Shown in pieces: positions 47,733 through 58,836 of a DNA stretch of 64,000 bases (the stretch's first letter is position 1; each line of letters opens with the position of its first letter). The stretch is from Stutzerimonas stutzeri. GTDB lineage: Bacteria > Pseudomonadota > Gammaproteobacteria > Pseudomonadales > Pseudomonadaceae. Below the pieces are notes generated by a model. The model saw nothing but the letters and a program-made list of their open reading frames with translations. It made no database searches and was not told the DNA's origin. A program made the position numbers and the translations under genes. Location: the NCBI RefSeq assembly GCF_002890895.1, contig NZ_POUL01000003.1:434001-498000 (forward strand), read 5' to 3'.

Positions 47733-49403
47733 TCAGGCGGCTTTGGATGTTGCTTCGCGCAAGGCTCTGTTCAGGGCACTGAACAGCGCACGGATGCTTG
47801 CGGTGGTGATGTTCTCGTCAATCCCGATGCCGTGCAGCGGGCGTTCGCCGTCCAGACGAACCTCGATATAAGCTGCTGCGCGTGCATTGCTGCCGGCGCC
47901 GATCGAGTGCTCGTGGTAATCCATGATCTCCAGCTTGACCGGCAAGCCGGCAACCAGCGCTTCTAGCGGGCCCTTGCCGATGCCGCGCCAGTGCATGATC
48001 TCGCCTTCGGTGGCGACCTCCACGTCGACGGCGCTGGTGCCGTTCTCTTCCTGCAAGCGGTGGCTCTTCAGCGCATACGGGGCAGTAGCCTGCAGGTACT
48101 CGCTTTCGAGCAGCGCGTAGATCTGCTTGGCGCTCATTTCCAGGCCGAGACGATCAGTTTCGCGCTGCACCACCTGGCTGAACTCGATCTGCATGCGGCG
48201 CGGCAGACTGATGCCGTACTCCTGTTCCAGCAAGTAGGTGATGCCGCCCTTGCCGGACTGGCTGTTGACGCGAATCACCGCCTCGTAACTGCGGCCGATG
48301 TCGGCAGGGTCGATCGGCAGATAGGGCACTTCCCAGACCCCGTTCGGATCCTGCTGGCTGAAGCCCTTGCGGATCGCGTCCTGGTGCGAGCCGGAGAAGG
48401 CCGTATGGACCAGATCGCCGACATAGGGATGGCGCGGATGGACCGGCAGTTGGTTGCACTCTTCGACTACCTTGCGCAATGCGTCGATGTCGGAGAAGTC
48501 CAGCTGCGGATCAACGCCCTGGCTGTACATGTTCAGCGCAACGGTGACCAGATCAACGTTGCCGGTGCGCTCGCCGTTACCGAACAGGCAGCCCTCGACG
48601 CGATCCGCACCGGCCATCAGGCCCAATTCGGTTGCAGCAACGCCCGTGCCGCGGTCGTTGTGGGTGTGCAGGCTGATCAACACGCTGTCGCGCTTGTTGA
48701 TCTTGCGGCCGAAATATTCGATCTGATCGGCATAGATATTCGGCGTCGCGGCCTCGACGGTGGCGGGCAGGTTGAGGATCAGCTTCTTCGTTGGCGTCGG
48801 CTGAAACACCTCGATGACCGCGTTGCACACTTCGACGGCGAAGTCGGTCTCGGTGGAACTGAACACCTCCGGCGAATATTCGAAGCGCCAGTCGGTCTCC
48901 GGCGCGGCATCGGCCAGGCGCTTGACCACCTGCGCGGCGTTGACGGCGATGTTGATTACACCGGCCTTGTCCTGGTTGAAGACGATGCGACGGAAGCTCG
49001 GCGCGGTTGCGTTGTAGTAGTGGACGATGGCCTGCTTGGCGCCCTTGAGTGACTCGAAGGTGCGGGTGATCAAGTCCTCGCGAGCCTGAGTCAGCACCTG
49101 GATTGTGACGTCATCCGGGATATGCCCACCCTGTATCAGCTCGCGAACGAAATCGAAGTCGGTCTGCGATGCGGAGGGAAAGCCAACTTCGATTTCCTTC
49201 AGGCCGACCTGAACCAGCGTCTTGAAGAAACGCATCTTCTTGCCCGCGTCCATCGGCTCGATCAGCGATTGGTTGCCGTCGCGCAGGTCGGAGCTCAGCC
49301 AGATCGGCGCCTGGGTAATGGTCTGCGATGGCCAGGTACGGTCAGGCAGGTTGATCACCGGAAAGGCGCGGTATTTGTTTGAAGGATCTTTGAGCATTGT
49401 CAT
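47733..49403 (-). CDS. leuA: 2-isopropylmalate synthase LeuA
   Basis: This 556-residue enzyme condenses 2-oxoisovalerate and acetyl-CoA, the first step of leucine synthesis. The N-terminal TIM barrel has [10 protein letters not shown] (from residue 37) with the metal-binding aspartate and [18 protein letters not shown]; the C-terminal LeuA dimer domain is the site of leucine feedback inhibition. The long form beginning [20 protein letters not shown] is the one used by pseudomonads. The ATG at 49403 has AAGGAAA seven bases upstream on the minus strand; an in-frame ATG two codons later is possible. A gap of 298 bp with no recognisable leader peptide precedes it. Confidence 0.97.
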   Translation of the reverse strand: MTMLKDPSNKYRAFPVINLPDRTWPSQTITQAPIWLSSDLRDGNQSLIEPMDAGKKMRFFKTLVQVGLKEIEVGFPSASQTDFDFVRELIQGGHIPDDVTIQVLTQAREDLITRTFESLKGAKQAIVHYYNATAPSFRRIVFNQDKAGVINIAVNAAQVVKRLADAAPETDWRFEYSPEVFSSTETDFAVEVCNAVIEVFQPTPTKKLILNLPATVEAATPNIYADQIEYFGRKINKRDSVLISLHTHNDRGTGVAATELGLMAGADRVEGCLFGNGERTGNVDLVTVALNMYSQGVDPQLDFSDIDALRKVVEECNQLPVHPRHPYVGDLVHTAFSGSHQDAIRKGFSQQDPNGVWEVPYLPIDPADIGRSYEAVIRVNSQSGKGGITYLLEQEYGISLPRRMQIEFSQVVQRETDRLGLEMSAKQIYALLESEYLQATAPYALKSHRLQEENGTSAVDVEVATEGEIMHWRGIGKGPLEALVAGLPVKLEIMDYHEHSIGAGSNARAAAYIEVRLDGERPLHGIGIDENITTASIRALFSALNRALREATSKAA

Positions 49404-49701
49404 GGCGATTTCCTTGAGCGGCTCCCCAAAGCGCGGCGCAAATAGGGGAGGGCAGAGCAGGTCGATGCGGTTCTATGGTTCCGAATGTAGGGCTCGTGCG
49501 TATTGGATTGCAACTCTCTCCGAGAAAATGGTGAAAACCACTAATAAATGACTATTTGAGGGAGATATATTTCGACTCGTTAAAGTAATTGACGGTCGAT
49601 TGCGCAACGAAATTGCGGCCCCGTGTCGCAGTCACCCTTAGCCTTGCAGCATGCGATCATCCGGCCACGACGAGTAGTAGCCGCTCCAGGGCAGGATTTT
49701 C
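49404..49701. other. Divergent promoter region between leuA and the DUF2946-type gene
   Basis: This 298-bp gap must hold the promoters of leuA (minus) and the copper-receptor pair (plus). The middle (about 49500-49590) is clearly AT-rich compared with its neighbours. TTGACG at 49589-49594 on the plus strand is a possible -35, but no good -10 follows. I saw no short leader peptide rich in leucine codons upstream of leuA and no clear metal-regulator box. Confidence 0.4.
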
Positions 49702-50100
49702 GTGAGACGTAGAGGACTTTTCACAGCGGATCTCTGGCTTGGCCTTTTTGCCATGCTGATGATTCATGTGGGTCCGCTCTATTCAGCTTCGCAGCTTGGG
49801 CCTGCCCAGTCCGCTTCAGCGGCATCAGTCGCCCACCAGCATCATCACCAGGCACAGGGCCATGCGCCAAAGGCGCATACAACTTCGGGGTCGGTTGGCC
49901 AGCCGGCCTGGCTCGCCTCGCTTGACCTCTGTGGTTACTGTGAGCTACTGACGCTGAGTCCGCCACTGGTGCTGTCCTTCGCGCCGGCCCTGCCTTATTT
50001 CTCGCCTTCTTTTGCACGGCTGAGTGCGCAACCGCCACTGCCGGCCATGCCGCGCCTTACTGGCGGGCATGCGCGGGCACCACCTGTACTCCACGGCTGA
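49702..50100 (+). CDS. DUF2946-type small protein preceding the copper receptor
   Basis: This 132-residue protein has an N-terminal hydrophobic segment (about residues 8-28, TADLWLGLFAMLMIHVGPLYS), a histidine-rich stretch at residues 45-60 (HQHHHQAQGHAPKAH), a CGYC motif at 77-80 and a second hydrophobic region at about 84-100. This pattern fits the DUF2946 group, often found beside TonB-dependent copper receptors. The histidines and CxxC suggest periplasmic metal contact. The start is a GTG at 49702; a weak AGGG lies about 12 bases upstream. It ends 54 bp before the receptor gene, so the pair is likely one transcript. Confidence 0.78.
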   Translation: MRRRGLFTADLWLGLFAMLMIHVGPLYSASQLGPAQSASAASVAHQHHHQAQGHAPKAHTTSGSVGQPAWLASLDLCGYCELLTLSPPLVLSFAPALPYFSPSFARLSAQPPLPAMPRLTGGHARAPPVLHG

Positions 50101-50154
50101 TTTCCGAGCCGCCAGCGCGCGGTTTCTCCTACATTTCAGAAGTGAAAGATCCTT

Positions 50155-52350
50155 ATGTCCAGAATCACCCCTGCACGGGCGGTAACCTCACGCCTGCCCG
50201 GCAACTTTTCTCTCCGTCCGTTGCGCCTGCGCCTGCGCTGGCACTTGGCGCACGTCGCGCTGCTTAGCGCCGTCGCAGCCCAGAGCATGGCCGCTCAGGC
50301 GGACCCCAGGTCGCCGATCCAGCTCACTCCCATGGTCGTCACCGGGGTAGCGCAGCAGTCCCCGCTGACGGTGGTTACCGATCCGAAGATCCCCCGTCAG
50401 CCGATGCCGGCCAGCGACGGCGCCGATTACCTGAAAACCATTCCGGGGTTCTCGGCGGTGCGCAACGGCGGGGTGAACGGTGATCCTGTTTTCCGAGGGA
50501 TGTTCGGCTCGCGCCTGAAACTGCTCAGCAATGGCGGCGAGATGCTGGGTGCCTGCCCGAATCGCATGGACTCGCCTAGCTCCTATATCAGTCCAGACAC
50601 GTTCGACAAGCTGACGGTCATTAAAGGGCCGCAGACCGTGCTCTGGGGACCAGGCGCTTCGGCCGCTACGGTGCTCTTCGAGCGTGAACCGGAGCAGTTC
50701 AGCGAGCCCGATTATCGCCTCAACGCCAGTCTGCTGACTGGCTCCAATGGCCGCTTCGACCGCAACCTAGATGCCGCTGTGGGTAGCACACAGGGCTACG
50801 CGCGGCTGATGGCCAACAGCTCGCAGGCTGATGACTACGCGGACGGCAACGGCGACACAGTGCCGTCGCGCTATGACAAGTGGAACACCGACATCGCGCT
50901 AGGCTGGGTGCCGGATGCGGATACCTTGGTCGAGCTGACCGCTGGCCGGGGAGACGGCTTCGCCCGCTATGCTGGACGAGGCATGGACGGCAGCCAGTTT
51001 CAACGTGAAAGCCTCGGATTGCGCTTCGAGAAGACCAGTATCGGCGAGACCTTCTACGGGCTGGAGGCGCAGGTTTATTACAACTACGCCGATCACATCA
51101 TGGACAACTACAGCCTGCGCGACTTCGTCCCGACAATGATGATGACAAAGCCGACCCTGTCGCGGGTCGACAGGCGCACGCTCGGTGGCCGCCTCGTCGG
51201 AACCTGGCAATGGTCTGATGTCGAGGTGAAGGCCGGCATTGATGCGCAGCGCAGTGAACATCGCAAGGTCATGAACCCGACGGGTGCGGTCAATCAGATG
51301 GTAGCGGCGGCGGATAGCGACTCGCTGCCGTGGGTGCCGGATGCCGTCCTGCACAGTTATGGCCTGTTCGGCGAGCTGACCTGGCAGCTCAGCGAGCGCG
51401 AGAAAGTCATCAGCGGTCTGCGCCTGGATCTGCACGAAGCGACCGATGAGCGTGCGTTCTTCAACAGCCATCACCCGACGCTGAAAAACATGATGGGCAT
51501 GCCGGTCAGTCAGGATTGGACCAATCCCAGCGCCGGAGATACTCGGCGTGACACGCTTTACAGCGGCTTCATGCGCTACGAAAAAGAACTCTCCGGGATG
51601 CCGGTGACCGGATATGCCGGCCTCGGCCATGCCGAGCGGTTCCCCGATTACTGGGAACTGTTCGTCTCCAACCCAGGGCCGGTCGGCTCGGTACAGCCGT
51701 TCGACTCTGTTCGGCCGGAGAAGACCACGCAGCTTGATGTCGGACTGCAGTACGCCAAGGGCCCGCTGCAGGCCTGGGTCTCCGCGTACGCCGGTCTGGT
51801 CGAAGACTACATTCTGTTCAGCTATGTGCCTGGGGTGATGCCCGGCATGCTTCGCGCGGAGGTCAGCAACATTGACGCCACCATCGCCGGTGGCGAGCTG
51901 GGCGCAAGCTACCGCTTCAATCGCAACTGGAAAGGCGACGCAAGTCTGGCCTACGCCTGGGGCAAGAACCGCAGCGATGACCGTGCCATGCCGCAGATTC
52001 CGCCGCTGGAGGGGCGCCTCGGGCTGACTTACGAACGTGAAAACTGGAGCACCAGCGGGCTCTGGCGAGTAGTCGCTTCACAGGGGCGGGTCGCTGAAAA
52101 TCAGGGCACCGTGGTTGGCAAGGACTTCGACGAGAGTGCCGGCTTCGGTGTGCTGGCGGTCAACGGTGCTTATCGTTTGGACCAGCATTTCAAGCTCAGC
52201 GCCGGTGTCGACAATCTGCTGGACAAAGCCTACAGCGAGCATCTCAACCTGGCTGGCAGCGCAGGCTTCGCCGACTACGGGCTTGACGCTACCCGTCGCG
52301 TCAATGAGCCGGGCCGCACCTATTGGGCGCGGGTCGACATCAGCTTCTGA
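50155..52350 (+). CDS. oprC: TonB-dependent copper receptor, OprC/NosA type
   Basis: This 731-residue outer-membrane receptor has a signal sequence ending near AAQA (about residue 48), a plug domain with VTGVAQQSPLTVVTDP and GPQTVLWGPGAS, and a 22-strand barrel ending in RTYWARVDISF (C-terminal F). Copper ligands are present as C134-x3-M138 (CPNRM) and H314-x-M316 (HIM). Their 180-residue spacing equals that of the CxxxM-HxM site I recall for P. aeruginosa OprC. Methionine-rich stretches such as PTMMMTKPT may form the import track. In P. stutzeri the homologue NosA supplies copper to nitrous-oxide reductase. It is preceded by the DUF2946-type gene. Confidence 0.94.
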   Translation: MSRITPARAVTSRLPGNFSLRPLRLRLRWHLAHVALLSAVAAQSMAAQADPRSPIQLTPMVVTGVAQQSPLTVVTDPKIPRQPMPASDGADYLKTIPGFSAVRNGGVNGDPVFRGMFGSRLKLLSNGGEMLGACPNRMDSPSSYISPDTFDKLTVIKGPQTVLWGPGASAATVLFEREPEQFSEPDYRLNASLLTGSNGRFDRNLDAAVGSTQGYARLMANSSQADDYADGNGDTVPSRYDKWNTDIALGWVPDADTLVELTAGRGDGFARYAGRGMDGSQFQRESLGLRFEKTSIGETFYGLEAQVYYNYADHIMDNYSLRDFVPTMMMTKPTLSRVDRRTLGGRLVGTWQWSDVEVKAGIDAQRSEHRKVMNPTGAVNQMVAAADSDSLPWVPDAVLHSYGLFGELTWQLSEREKVISGLRLDLHEATDERAFFNSHHPTLKNMMGMPVSQDWTNPSAGDTRRDTLYSGFMRYEKELSGMPVTGYAGLGHAERFPDYWELFVSNPGPVGSVQPFDSVRPEKTTQLDVGLQYAKGPLQAWVSAYAGLVEDYILFSYVPGVMPGMLRAEVSNIDATIAGGELGASYRFNRNWKGDASLAYAWGKNRSDDRAMPQIPPLEGRLGLTYERENWSTSGLWRVVASQGRVAENQGTVVGKDFDESAGFGVLAVNGAYRLDQHFKLSAGVDNLLDKAYSEHLNLAGSAGFADYGLDATRRVNEPGRTYWARVDISF

Positions 52351-52358
52351 CGGCTCTC

Positions 52359-52402
52359 GTCTGGGCAGTGAGCATCACGGCCTGATGCTTCACTGCCCGG
52401 AC
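52359..52402. terminator. Long hairpin between convergent oprC and MscS-type gene
   Basis: GGGCAGTGAGCATCA at 52363-52377 pairs with TGATGCTTCACTGCCC at 52383-52398 with one bulged T; outer bases GTC/GAC extend it to 52359-52402. It fills the 54-bp gap between the two stop codons and probably ends both transcripts. Confidence 0.75.
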
Positions 52403-52404
52403 GA

Positions 52405-53712
52405 TCAACCGTGCCGGGACTGGCTTTCGTTGCGATTGTCGCCGGGTTGGAGCGGCTCGGCTAATGGTCGGCTGAATAACTGGCTGACCGAGCCATAGCC
52501 CTCGCGCATATCCGCACCGCTCGGGTGCTGGAACACGCGCAGACCGAACTCAGGCAGGATCGCCAGCAGGTGGTCGAAGATGTCTGACTGGATCGCCTCG
52601 TACTGGGTCCAGGCTACGGTGTTGGTGAAACAGTAGACTTCCAGAGGCAAACCGTCAGCGGTGGGGCTGAGCTGGCGCACCATCAACGTCATACCCTGAT
52701 GGATACCGCCATGGCTGCGCAGATAGCGTTCCACGTACGCTCTGAAACTGCCGATATTGGTGATCCGTCGAGTATTCACCGGCTCCTTGCCGCGCTCCTC
52801 GAGCTTGGCATTCCACGCATCGATCTCACGGCGTTTCTCGGTGAGGTACTCATCCAGCAGATTGAAGCGATGCAGATGCTCACATTCTTCGCTACTCAGA
52901 AAGTGCACGCTTTGCTGATCCAGAAACAGGCTGCGCTTGACTCGCCGCCCGCCGCTTTCCTGCATGCCTCGCCAGTTCTTGAACGAATCGCTGATAAAAC
53001 GCTTGGTCGGGATGTTGCTTACGGTCTTGTCCCAGTTCTGCACCTTCACCGTATGCAGGGCAATATCAATGACATCGCCGTCTACGTTGAGCTGCGGCAT
53101 TTCCACCCAGTCGCCCACTCGGATCAGGTCGTTGGAGGTGATCTGCACACTGGCCACTAATGAAAGAATGGTGTCTTGAAAAATCAGCATCAGGACCGCC
53201 GCCATGGCCCCGAGGCCGGACAGCAGGATCAGCGGTGAGCGGTCAATCAGGGTGGCGATGATGAGGATGGTGGCGACCGCGTACAGCACGATCTTGATCA
53301 CCTGCAGATAGCCCTTGATGGGGTGCACATGCGCATCGGCCCGACGCTGGTACATCATGTTGATGATGTCCAGCAACGCACCCAAAGCGAGGGCAATGGT
53401 CAGCACTATGAAACCACCGCAGACATTGCGTACAACGGTGACGGCTGCTTCCGGAAGGCCCGGAACGGCATTTACTCCAATCGACAGCACCAGTGCCGGC
53501 ACGATGTTGGACAACCGGCGAATGATGCCGAAGTCCTGCAGCTGAGTTTCGCGAGTGCTGCGCAGTATTTTGTACAGACCGCTCACCAGGATGCGCTTGA
53601 CCACCCAGTTGGCCAGCCAGGCCGCAAATATCAGCGCCGCGCTGGCGACCAGCGTCTCCAGTTCGGCATGCTCGCCCAGCCATTCCAGCCAGACCTTCAT
53701 TTCTTCCTGCAT
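52405..53712 (-). CDS. MscS-family mechanosensitive channel (YbdG-like)
   Basis: This 435-residue membrane protein has about five N-terminal hydrophobic segments and the MscS pore/beta domain: LLSGLGAMAAVLMLIFQDTILSLVASVQI followed by RVGDWVEMPQLNVDGDVIDIALHTVKVQNWDKT. The long C-terminal cytosolic part (after IPTKRFISDSFKNWRGM) is as in E. coli YbdG, a small-conductance channel that responds to mild osmotic shock. The start is the ATG at 53712; a second in-frame ATG at 53700 (MKVWLEW) is equally plausible. It is convergent with oprC. Confidence 0.92.
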   Translation of the reverse strand: MQEEMKVWLEWLGEHAELETLVASAALIFAAWLANWVVKRILVSGLYKILRSTRETQLQDFGIIRRLSNIVPALVLSIGVNAVPGLPEAAVTVVRNVCGGFIVLTIALALGALLDIINMMYQRRADAHVHPIKGYLQVIKIVLYAVATILIIATLIDRSPLILLSGLGAMAAVLMLIFQDTILSLVASVQITSNDLIRVGDWVEMPQLNVDGDVIDIALHTVKVQNWDKTVSNIPTKRFISDSFKNWRGMQESGGRRVKRSLFLDQQSVHFLSSEECEHLHRFNLLDEYLTEKRREIDAWNAKLEERGKEPVNTRRITNIGSFRAYVERYLRSHGGIHQGMTLMVRQLSPTADGLPLEVYCFTNTVAWTQYEAIQSDIFDHLLAILPEFGLRVFQHPSGADMREGYGSVSQLFSRPLAEPLQPGDNRNESQSRHG

Positions 53713-53768
53713 CGTGCCGCTCCGTCAGTTGGCGTCGAACCACAACCGCGTGCCAGGGGGTGTTCCTC

Positions 53769-54311
53769 TCAGCGAATGAATTCGCGGCTGATCGAGCGGA
53801 ACAGTTCGGTCCCGGCCTGTTCCATCCACTCGAAGGCAACCATTTCTCGGGAGACGATGCTGGCACCGGCCTGCTGCATGCGCGCCAGGCCAAGCGCCTT
53901 GTCACTGGCGCGGCGCGAGCCGACCGCTTCTTCAACGACGAACACCTGATGACCGCGAGCCAGCAGGTCGAGCGCCGTCTGCAGCACGCAGATATGGGTT
54001 TCGATGCCGCTGATGATGAACTGCTTGCGCTCGCCACCGGGGCGCTTGAACAGCTCGCCGTCGCGCGCGGCGGAAAAATGCAGCTTCTCGATGATTGCGT
54101 CGTCGCTCACACCGTCACGCAGGGTTGCGATGGTCGGGCCGAGGCCCTTGCTGTATTGCTCGGTGATCAGTACCGGAACACCGACGCGCTGGGCTACCTG
54201 TATCAGCCAGGCGCTGTGCTCAGCCAACGCGGTGTGGCCTTCGATGGACGGGAATAGCCGTTCCTGGATGTCGATGATGACGAGCGTCGAGTCCTGCACA
54301 TTGATGAGCAT
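53769..54311 (-). CDS. Isochorismatase-family cysteine hydrolase
   Basis: This 180-residue protein of the isochorismatase-like fold (YcaC group) has the catalytic triad D14 (VIIDIQERL), K76 (IIEKLHF) and C108 (GIETHICVLQT). Substrates in this family vary (isochorismate, nicotinamide, amides), and nothing here identifies one. It begins MLINVQDSTLVIIDIQERLFPS and ends SISREFIR. It lies 18 bp after the M23 peptidase gene on the same strand and 56 bp before the MscS-type gene. Confidence 0.9.
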   Translation of the reverse strand: MLINVQDSTLVIIDIQERLFPSIEGHTALAEHSAWLIQVAQRVGVPVLITEQYSKGLGPTIATLRDGVSDDAIIEKLHFSAARDGELFKRPGGERKQFIISGIETHICVLQTALDLLARGHQVFVVEEAVGSRRASDKALGLARMQQAGASIVSREMVAFEWMEQAGTELFRSISREFIR

Positions 54312-54329
54312 AGGGAGATCCTTGTTGGT

Positions 54330-55148
54330 TCAGGGTTTGAACGCACCGATGAAGATCGACGGATCGACCCGTGCATCGTTGAGGCTGACGTTCCAGTGTA
54401 GATGCGGTCCCGTGGCCCGGCCGGTGGAACCGACCTTGCCGAGCACGGCACCGCGGGACAGTTCGTCGCCGACCGTTACGTCTATCTGTGACAGGTGACA
54501 GAACATGCTGATCAGTCCCTGTCCGTGATCGACGAACACAGTCTTGCCATTGAAGAAGTAATTACCCGTCAAAATCACCTTGCCGGCGGCGGGAGTCTTG
54601 ATCGGCGTGCCGGTCTTGGCGGCGAAATCGAGGCCTGAATGGGGATTGCGCTCTTCTCCGTTGAAGAAACGGCGTAGGCCGAATGGCGAGGACAGCGGGC
54701 CGTTGACCGGCTTGTCAAACAACAGGTTGCTGGGTTGGCGAGGGCTGAACTGCCGGTAGGCACGGGTTTGCTCGGCCAGCTCGCGCTCGATGCGCTTGAG
54801 GTCATCAGGATTCGGATTGACCTGCCGCTGGTTTTTCAGCGTGATGTGCTGCTCGCGGTAATTGCGTGGCTCGACCCGAAAGCTCTGTGCCTGGCTGTTG
54901 ACCTCCAGCGTTTGCTGGCCCGCCTTGACCGTCAGCGGGATGCCGACGACAGCGATCCAGCGCTGGTCATCTTCACGCAGCACCAGCACCGGCTTGCCGT
55001 CGTAGCGTGCTGTGGGGGCGCTGGCGTCGTTGCCCAGGTCGATGACCGCTACGCCGCCGGGTACGGGCTTGTTGAGCAAACGGGTGAGAAAACCTTCGGC
55101 GTGGGCGGGAAGCGTGAGGCAGAGCAGCAAGGTTAGGGCAAAGCGCAT
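54330..55148 (-). CDS. Secreted M23-family metallopeptidase
   Basis: This 272-residue protein has a signal peptide (MRFALTLLLCLTLPAHAE) and a C-terminal LytM/M23 domain. The zinc-site motif HSGLDFAAKTGTP and the HLH motif (TGPHLHWNVSLN) are both intact, so it is likely an active peptidoglycan endopeptidase or a structural activator like it; FCHLSQIDVTVGD is the block between. A central region (residues ~85-145) is predicted helical. The ATG at 55148 gives a clean signal peptide, so the longer frame to 55331 is rejected. It lies 22 bp from xseA upstream. Confidence 0.93.
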   Translation of the reverse strand: MRFALTLLLCLTLPAHAEGFLTRLLNKPVPGGVAVIDLGNDASAPTARYDGKPVLVLREDDQRWIAVVGIPLTVKAGQQTLEVNSQAQSFRVEPRNYREQHITLKNQRQVNPNPDDLKRIERELAEQTRAYRQFSPRQPSNLLFDKPVNGPLSSPFGLRRFFNGEERNPHSGLDFAAKTGTPIKTPAAGKVILTGNYFFNGKTVFVDHGQGLISMFCHLSQIDVTVGDELSRGAVLGKVGSTGRATGPHLHWNVSLNDARVDPSIFIGAFKP

Positions 55149-55170
55149 GGGAGTCCTGAGCAGAAGTGGG

Positions 55171-56550
55171 TTAGTCCAGCAGTGACAAGGTGACCGGCGT
55201 CTGGTGGTTGTCTTCGACTCTGACCTCCAGTTCGCCCTCGCCGAGGCGTGCCTTGAGCCGTTGGCCGGGCTGGGTCTGATCCGCGCGCCGAATTGCCTGG
55301 CCGCGCTCGTCGAGCAGGATGCTATAGCCACGTGACAGCGTGGCGAGCGGGCTGACCACGTTCAAGGTCTGCGCCAGCCCCTGTAGCTGTTGGCGATGCC
55401 CCTTGAGGGTATCCTGCATTGCGCGCGGCAGCCGACTGGACAGGTGATCCAGACGTTGGCGCAGCAGGGTCAGGTTTCGCCCAGGGTGTTGCCCGGCCAG
55501 GCGAGTCTCGAGGCGGGCGAGGCGTTCCTGCCCGGCGCAGAGGCGACGGTCGATACCGCGCAACAGCCGCTGCTCCAGATCGTCGATGCGTTGGGCCTGC
55601 TGTTGCAGGCGCTCGCCCGGGTGGCGCAGGCGACGCGTCAGCCCTTCCAGGCGCGTGGCATCGCGGTGCAGTCGGTCGCGCATGCGCAGCAATAGACGCT
55701 GGCGCAGGCCTTCGAGTCGCTGGCGCACGTCAGCGCTGCTGGGCGCCAGGAGTTCGGCAGCGGCAGAAGGCGTGGGTGCACGCACATCGGCGACAAAGTC
55801 GGCAATGGAGACATCGGTTTCATGGCCGACGGCGGAGACGATTGGCGTCTCGCATGCCGCCACGGCGCGCGCAACCACTTCTTCGTTGAAGCACCAGAGA
55901 TCCTCCAGCGAGCCGCCGCCGCGCGCCAGGATCAGTGCGTCGAAGCCGCCACGGTCGGCCAGTTCAAGCGCGCGGACGATCTGCGCTGTTGCCTCGCGAC
56001 CCTGGACAGGAGTCGGCACCAGCGTCAGGGCGACATGCGGGGCCCGTCGGCGGAACACGGAAATGATGTCGCGGATCACCGCACCGGTGGGCGAGCTGAC
56101 AATGCCGATACGCCGTGGGTGAGCGGGCAGGTCGCGCTTGCCGGCGGCGTCGAACAGGCCTTCGACATCGAGCTTTTCTTTCAGCGCCTCGAAGGCCAGG
56201 CGCAGCGAGCCATCACCGGCCGGTTCGACGTTGTCGAGGATCAGCTGATAGTCGCCGCGGCCCTCGAACAAGGACACCCGGCCGCGCACCTTGACCGCCA
56301 GGCCATCGCGCAACGCCTGGCGCACACGCAGGGCGTTCTGTCGGAAGAGTGCGCAGCGGACCTGTGCGTTCTTGTCTTTCAGCGTGAAGTAAACGTGGCC
56401 GGACGCTGGCTTGGCCAGGTTGGATATTTCGCCTTCGACCCAGACCTGGGCGAACACGTCTTCAAGAAGCAGCCGCGCACGACCGTTGAGCTGGCTGACG
56501 GTCAGCACTTCGCGGTCGAGGTTCAGGCGTTGAAAAGGATCTTTGAGCAT
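55171..56550 (-). CDS. xseA: Exodeoxyribonuclease VII large subunit XseA
   Basis: This 459-residue catalytic subunit of exonuclease VII degrades single-stranded DNA from both ends. An N-terminal OB fold (VSQLNGRARLLLEDVFAQVWVEGEISNL) is followed by the catalytic domain with SAVGHETDVSIADFVADVRAPTPSAAAEL. A long coiled-coil-like arginine- and glutamine-rich region comes next (about residues 300-390), then the C-terminal SRGYSIL region. The ATG at 56550 (MLKDPFQRLNLDREVL) is the family start. The small subunit xseB is not in the window. It is divergent from the zinc-ribbon protein gene. Confidence 0.97.
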   Translation of the reverse strand: MLKDPFQRLNLDREVLTVSQLNGRARLLLEDVFAQVWVEGEISNLAKPASGHVYFTLKDKNAQVRCALFRQNALRVRQALRDGLAVKVRGRVSLFEGRGDYQLILDNVEPAGDGSLRLAFEALKEKLDVEGLFDAAGKRDLPAHPRRIGIVSSPTGAVIRDIISVFRRRAPHVALTLVPTPVQGREATAQIVRALELADRGGFDALILARGGGSLEDLWCFNEEVVARAVAACETPIVSAVGHETDVSIADFVADVRAPTPSAAAELLAPSSADVRQRLEGLRQRLLLRMRDRLHRDATRLEGLTRRLRHPGERLQQQAQRIDDLEQRLLRGIDRRLCAGQERLARLETRLAGQHPGRNLTLLRQRLDHLSSRLPRAMQDTLKGHRQQLQGLAQTLNVVSPLATLSRGYSILLDERGQAIRRADQTQPGQRLKARLGEGELEVRVEDNHQTPVTLSLLD

Positions 56551-56688
56551 GCAGGGGATGATAAGGGAAAAGCGCGCTGGGGGCGCTGCAGTGTATGACC
56601 GAACAGACAGCAGCCGACGCCCCGTCGTTGACCTGAGCAAAGTACAGATTAAGCTGCGCCGCTTTCGTCACGTCCTTTCGAGCCAGTC

Positions 56689-57240
56689 ATGAGCCACAGT
56701 CAAGCTATCGTCGTGCCGCGCATCTCAACGTTTCCCGGCCATGAAGCCAAGGCGCGGATGATCTTGCGCTGGCTCGCCGAGCGACGCGTCGTCGAGGCGC
56801 TGCCCACCACCTGCGGTCGTGGCGTTGGCGGTATGGGATATGCGATCGGACCGGGCGCACGCAGCGTCGTGCTGCACCCGGATCGCTTGCCGTTCGGCCA
56901 GGCGATCAATGGCTTGGAGGTGGTTTCCAAACGCTGCATCTATACCCCAACCCGGGACTTCGCCGAGGAGGCGGGATGCCCCGAGTGTCGCCGCGAAATC
57001 GGCGAAGCACTGTTTGACAGTCTCGATGAGTGGATGCCCGCGCAGACCGATACGTTCACCTGTCCGGAATGCGGACATGAGGACGACATAAACGGCTTTC
57101 TGTTCATCCCAGCCTGCGGCTTCTCCAATCTCGGCTTTATTTTCAACGGTTGGGGAGACGCAGTATTCAGCCAACCATTTCTTGACGAGTTCGCTGCACG
57201 CTTGGGATTCGCGGTTGCGGTAGTGGATGTAGAGGCGTGA
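56689..57240 (+). CDS. Unknown protein with a double-CPEC zinc ribbon
   Basis: This 183-residue soluble protein starts MSHSQAIVVPRISTFPGHEAKAR. Two CxxC pairs, CPEC near residue 97 (EEAGCPECRREIG) and CPEC near residue 125 (TFTCPECGHEDDI), look like a zinc ribbon. An N-terminal block with ALPTTCGRGVGGMGYAIGPGARSV and a C-terminal block with FIPACGFSNLGFIFNGWGDAVFS are the other distinctive parts. Similar pseudomonad proteins have been annotated as sugar ABC transporter ATPase, but there is no Walker A or signature motif, so I do not accept that name. It has its own upstream gap, divergent from xseA, and precedes guaB by 126 bp. Confidence 0.72.
   Translation: MSHSQAIVVPRISTFPGHEAKARMILRWLAERRVVEALPTTCGRGVGGMGYAIGPGARSVVLHPDRLPFGQAINGLEVVSKRCIYTPTRDFAEEAGCPECRREIGEALFDSLDEWMPAQTDTFTCPECGHEDDINGFLFIPACGFSNLGFIFNGWGDAVFSQPFLDEFAARLGFAVAVVDVEA

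Positions 57241-58836
<1,596 letters not shown>

Noticed and set aside
47991-49052. A 353-codon plus-strand frame antisense to leuA
   Set aside because: leuA has clear family motifs throughout; the antisense frame has none.
49404-49701. A leucine attenuator leader peptide before leuA
   Set aside because: No short ORF with a run of leucine codons and a following terminator/antiterminator pair could be found on the minus strand.
55822-56598. A 258-codon plus-strand frame antisense to xseA
   Set aside because: It is a shadow of the XseA OB-fold and catalytic domains; no motif of its own.
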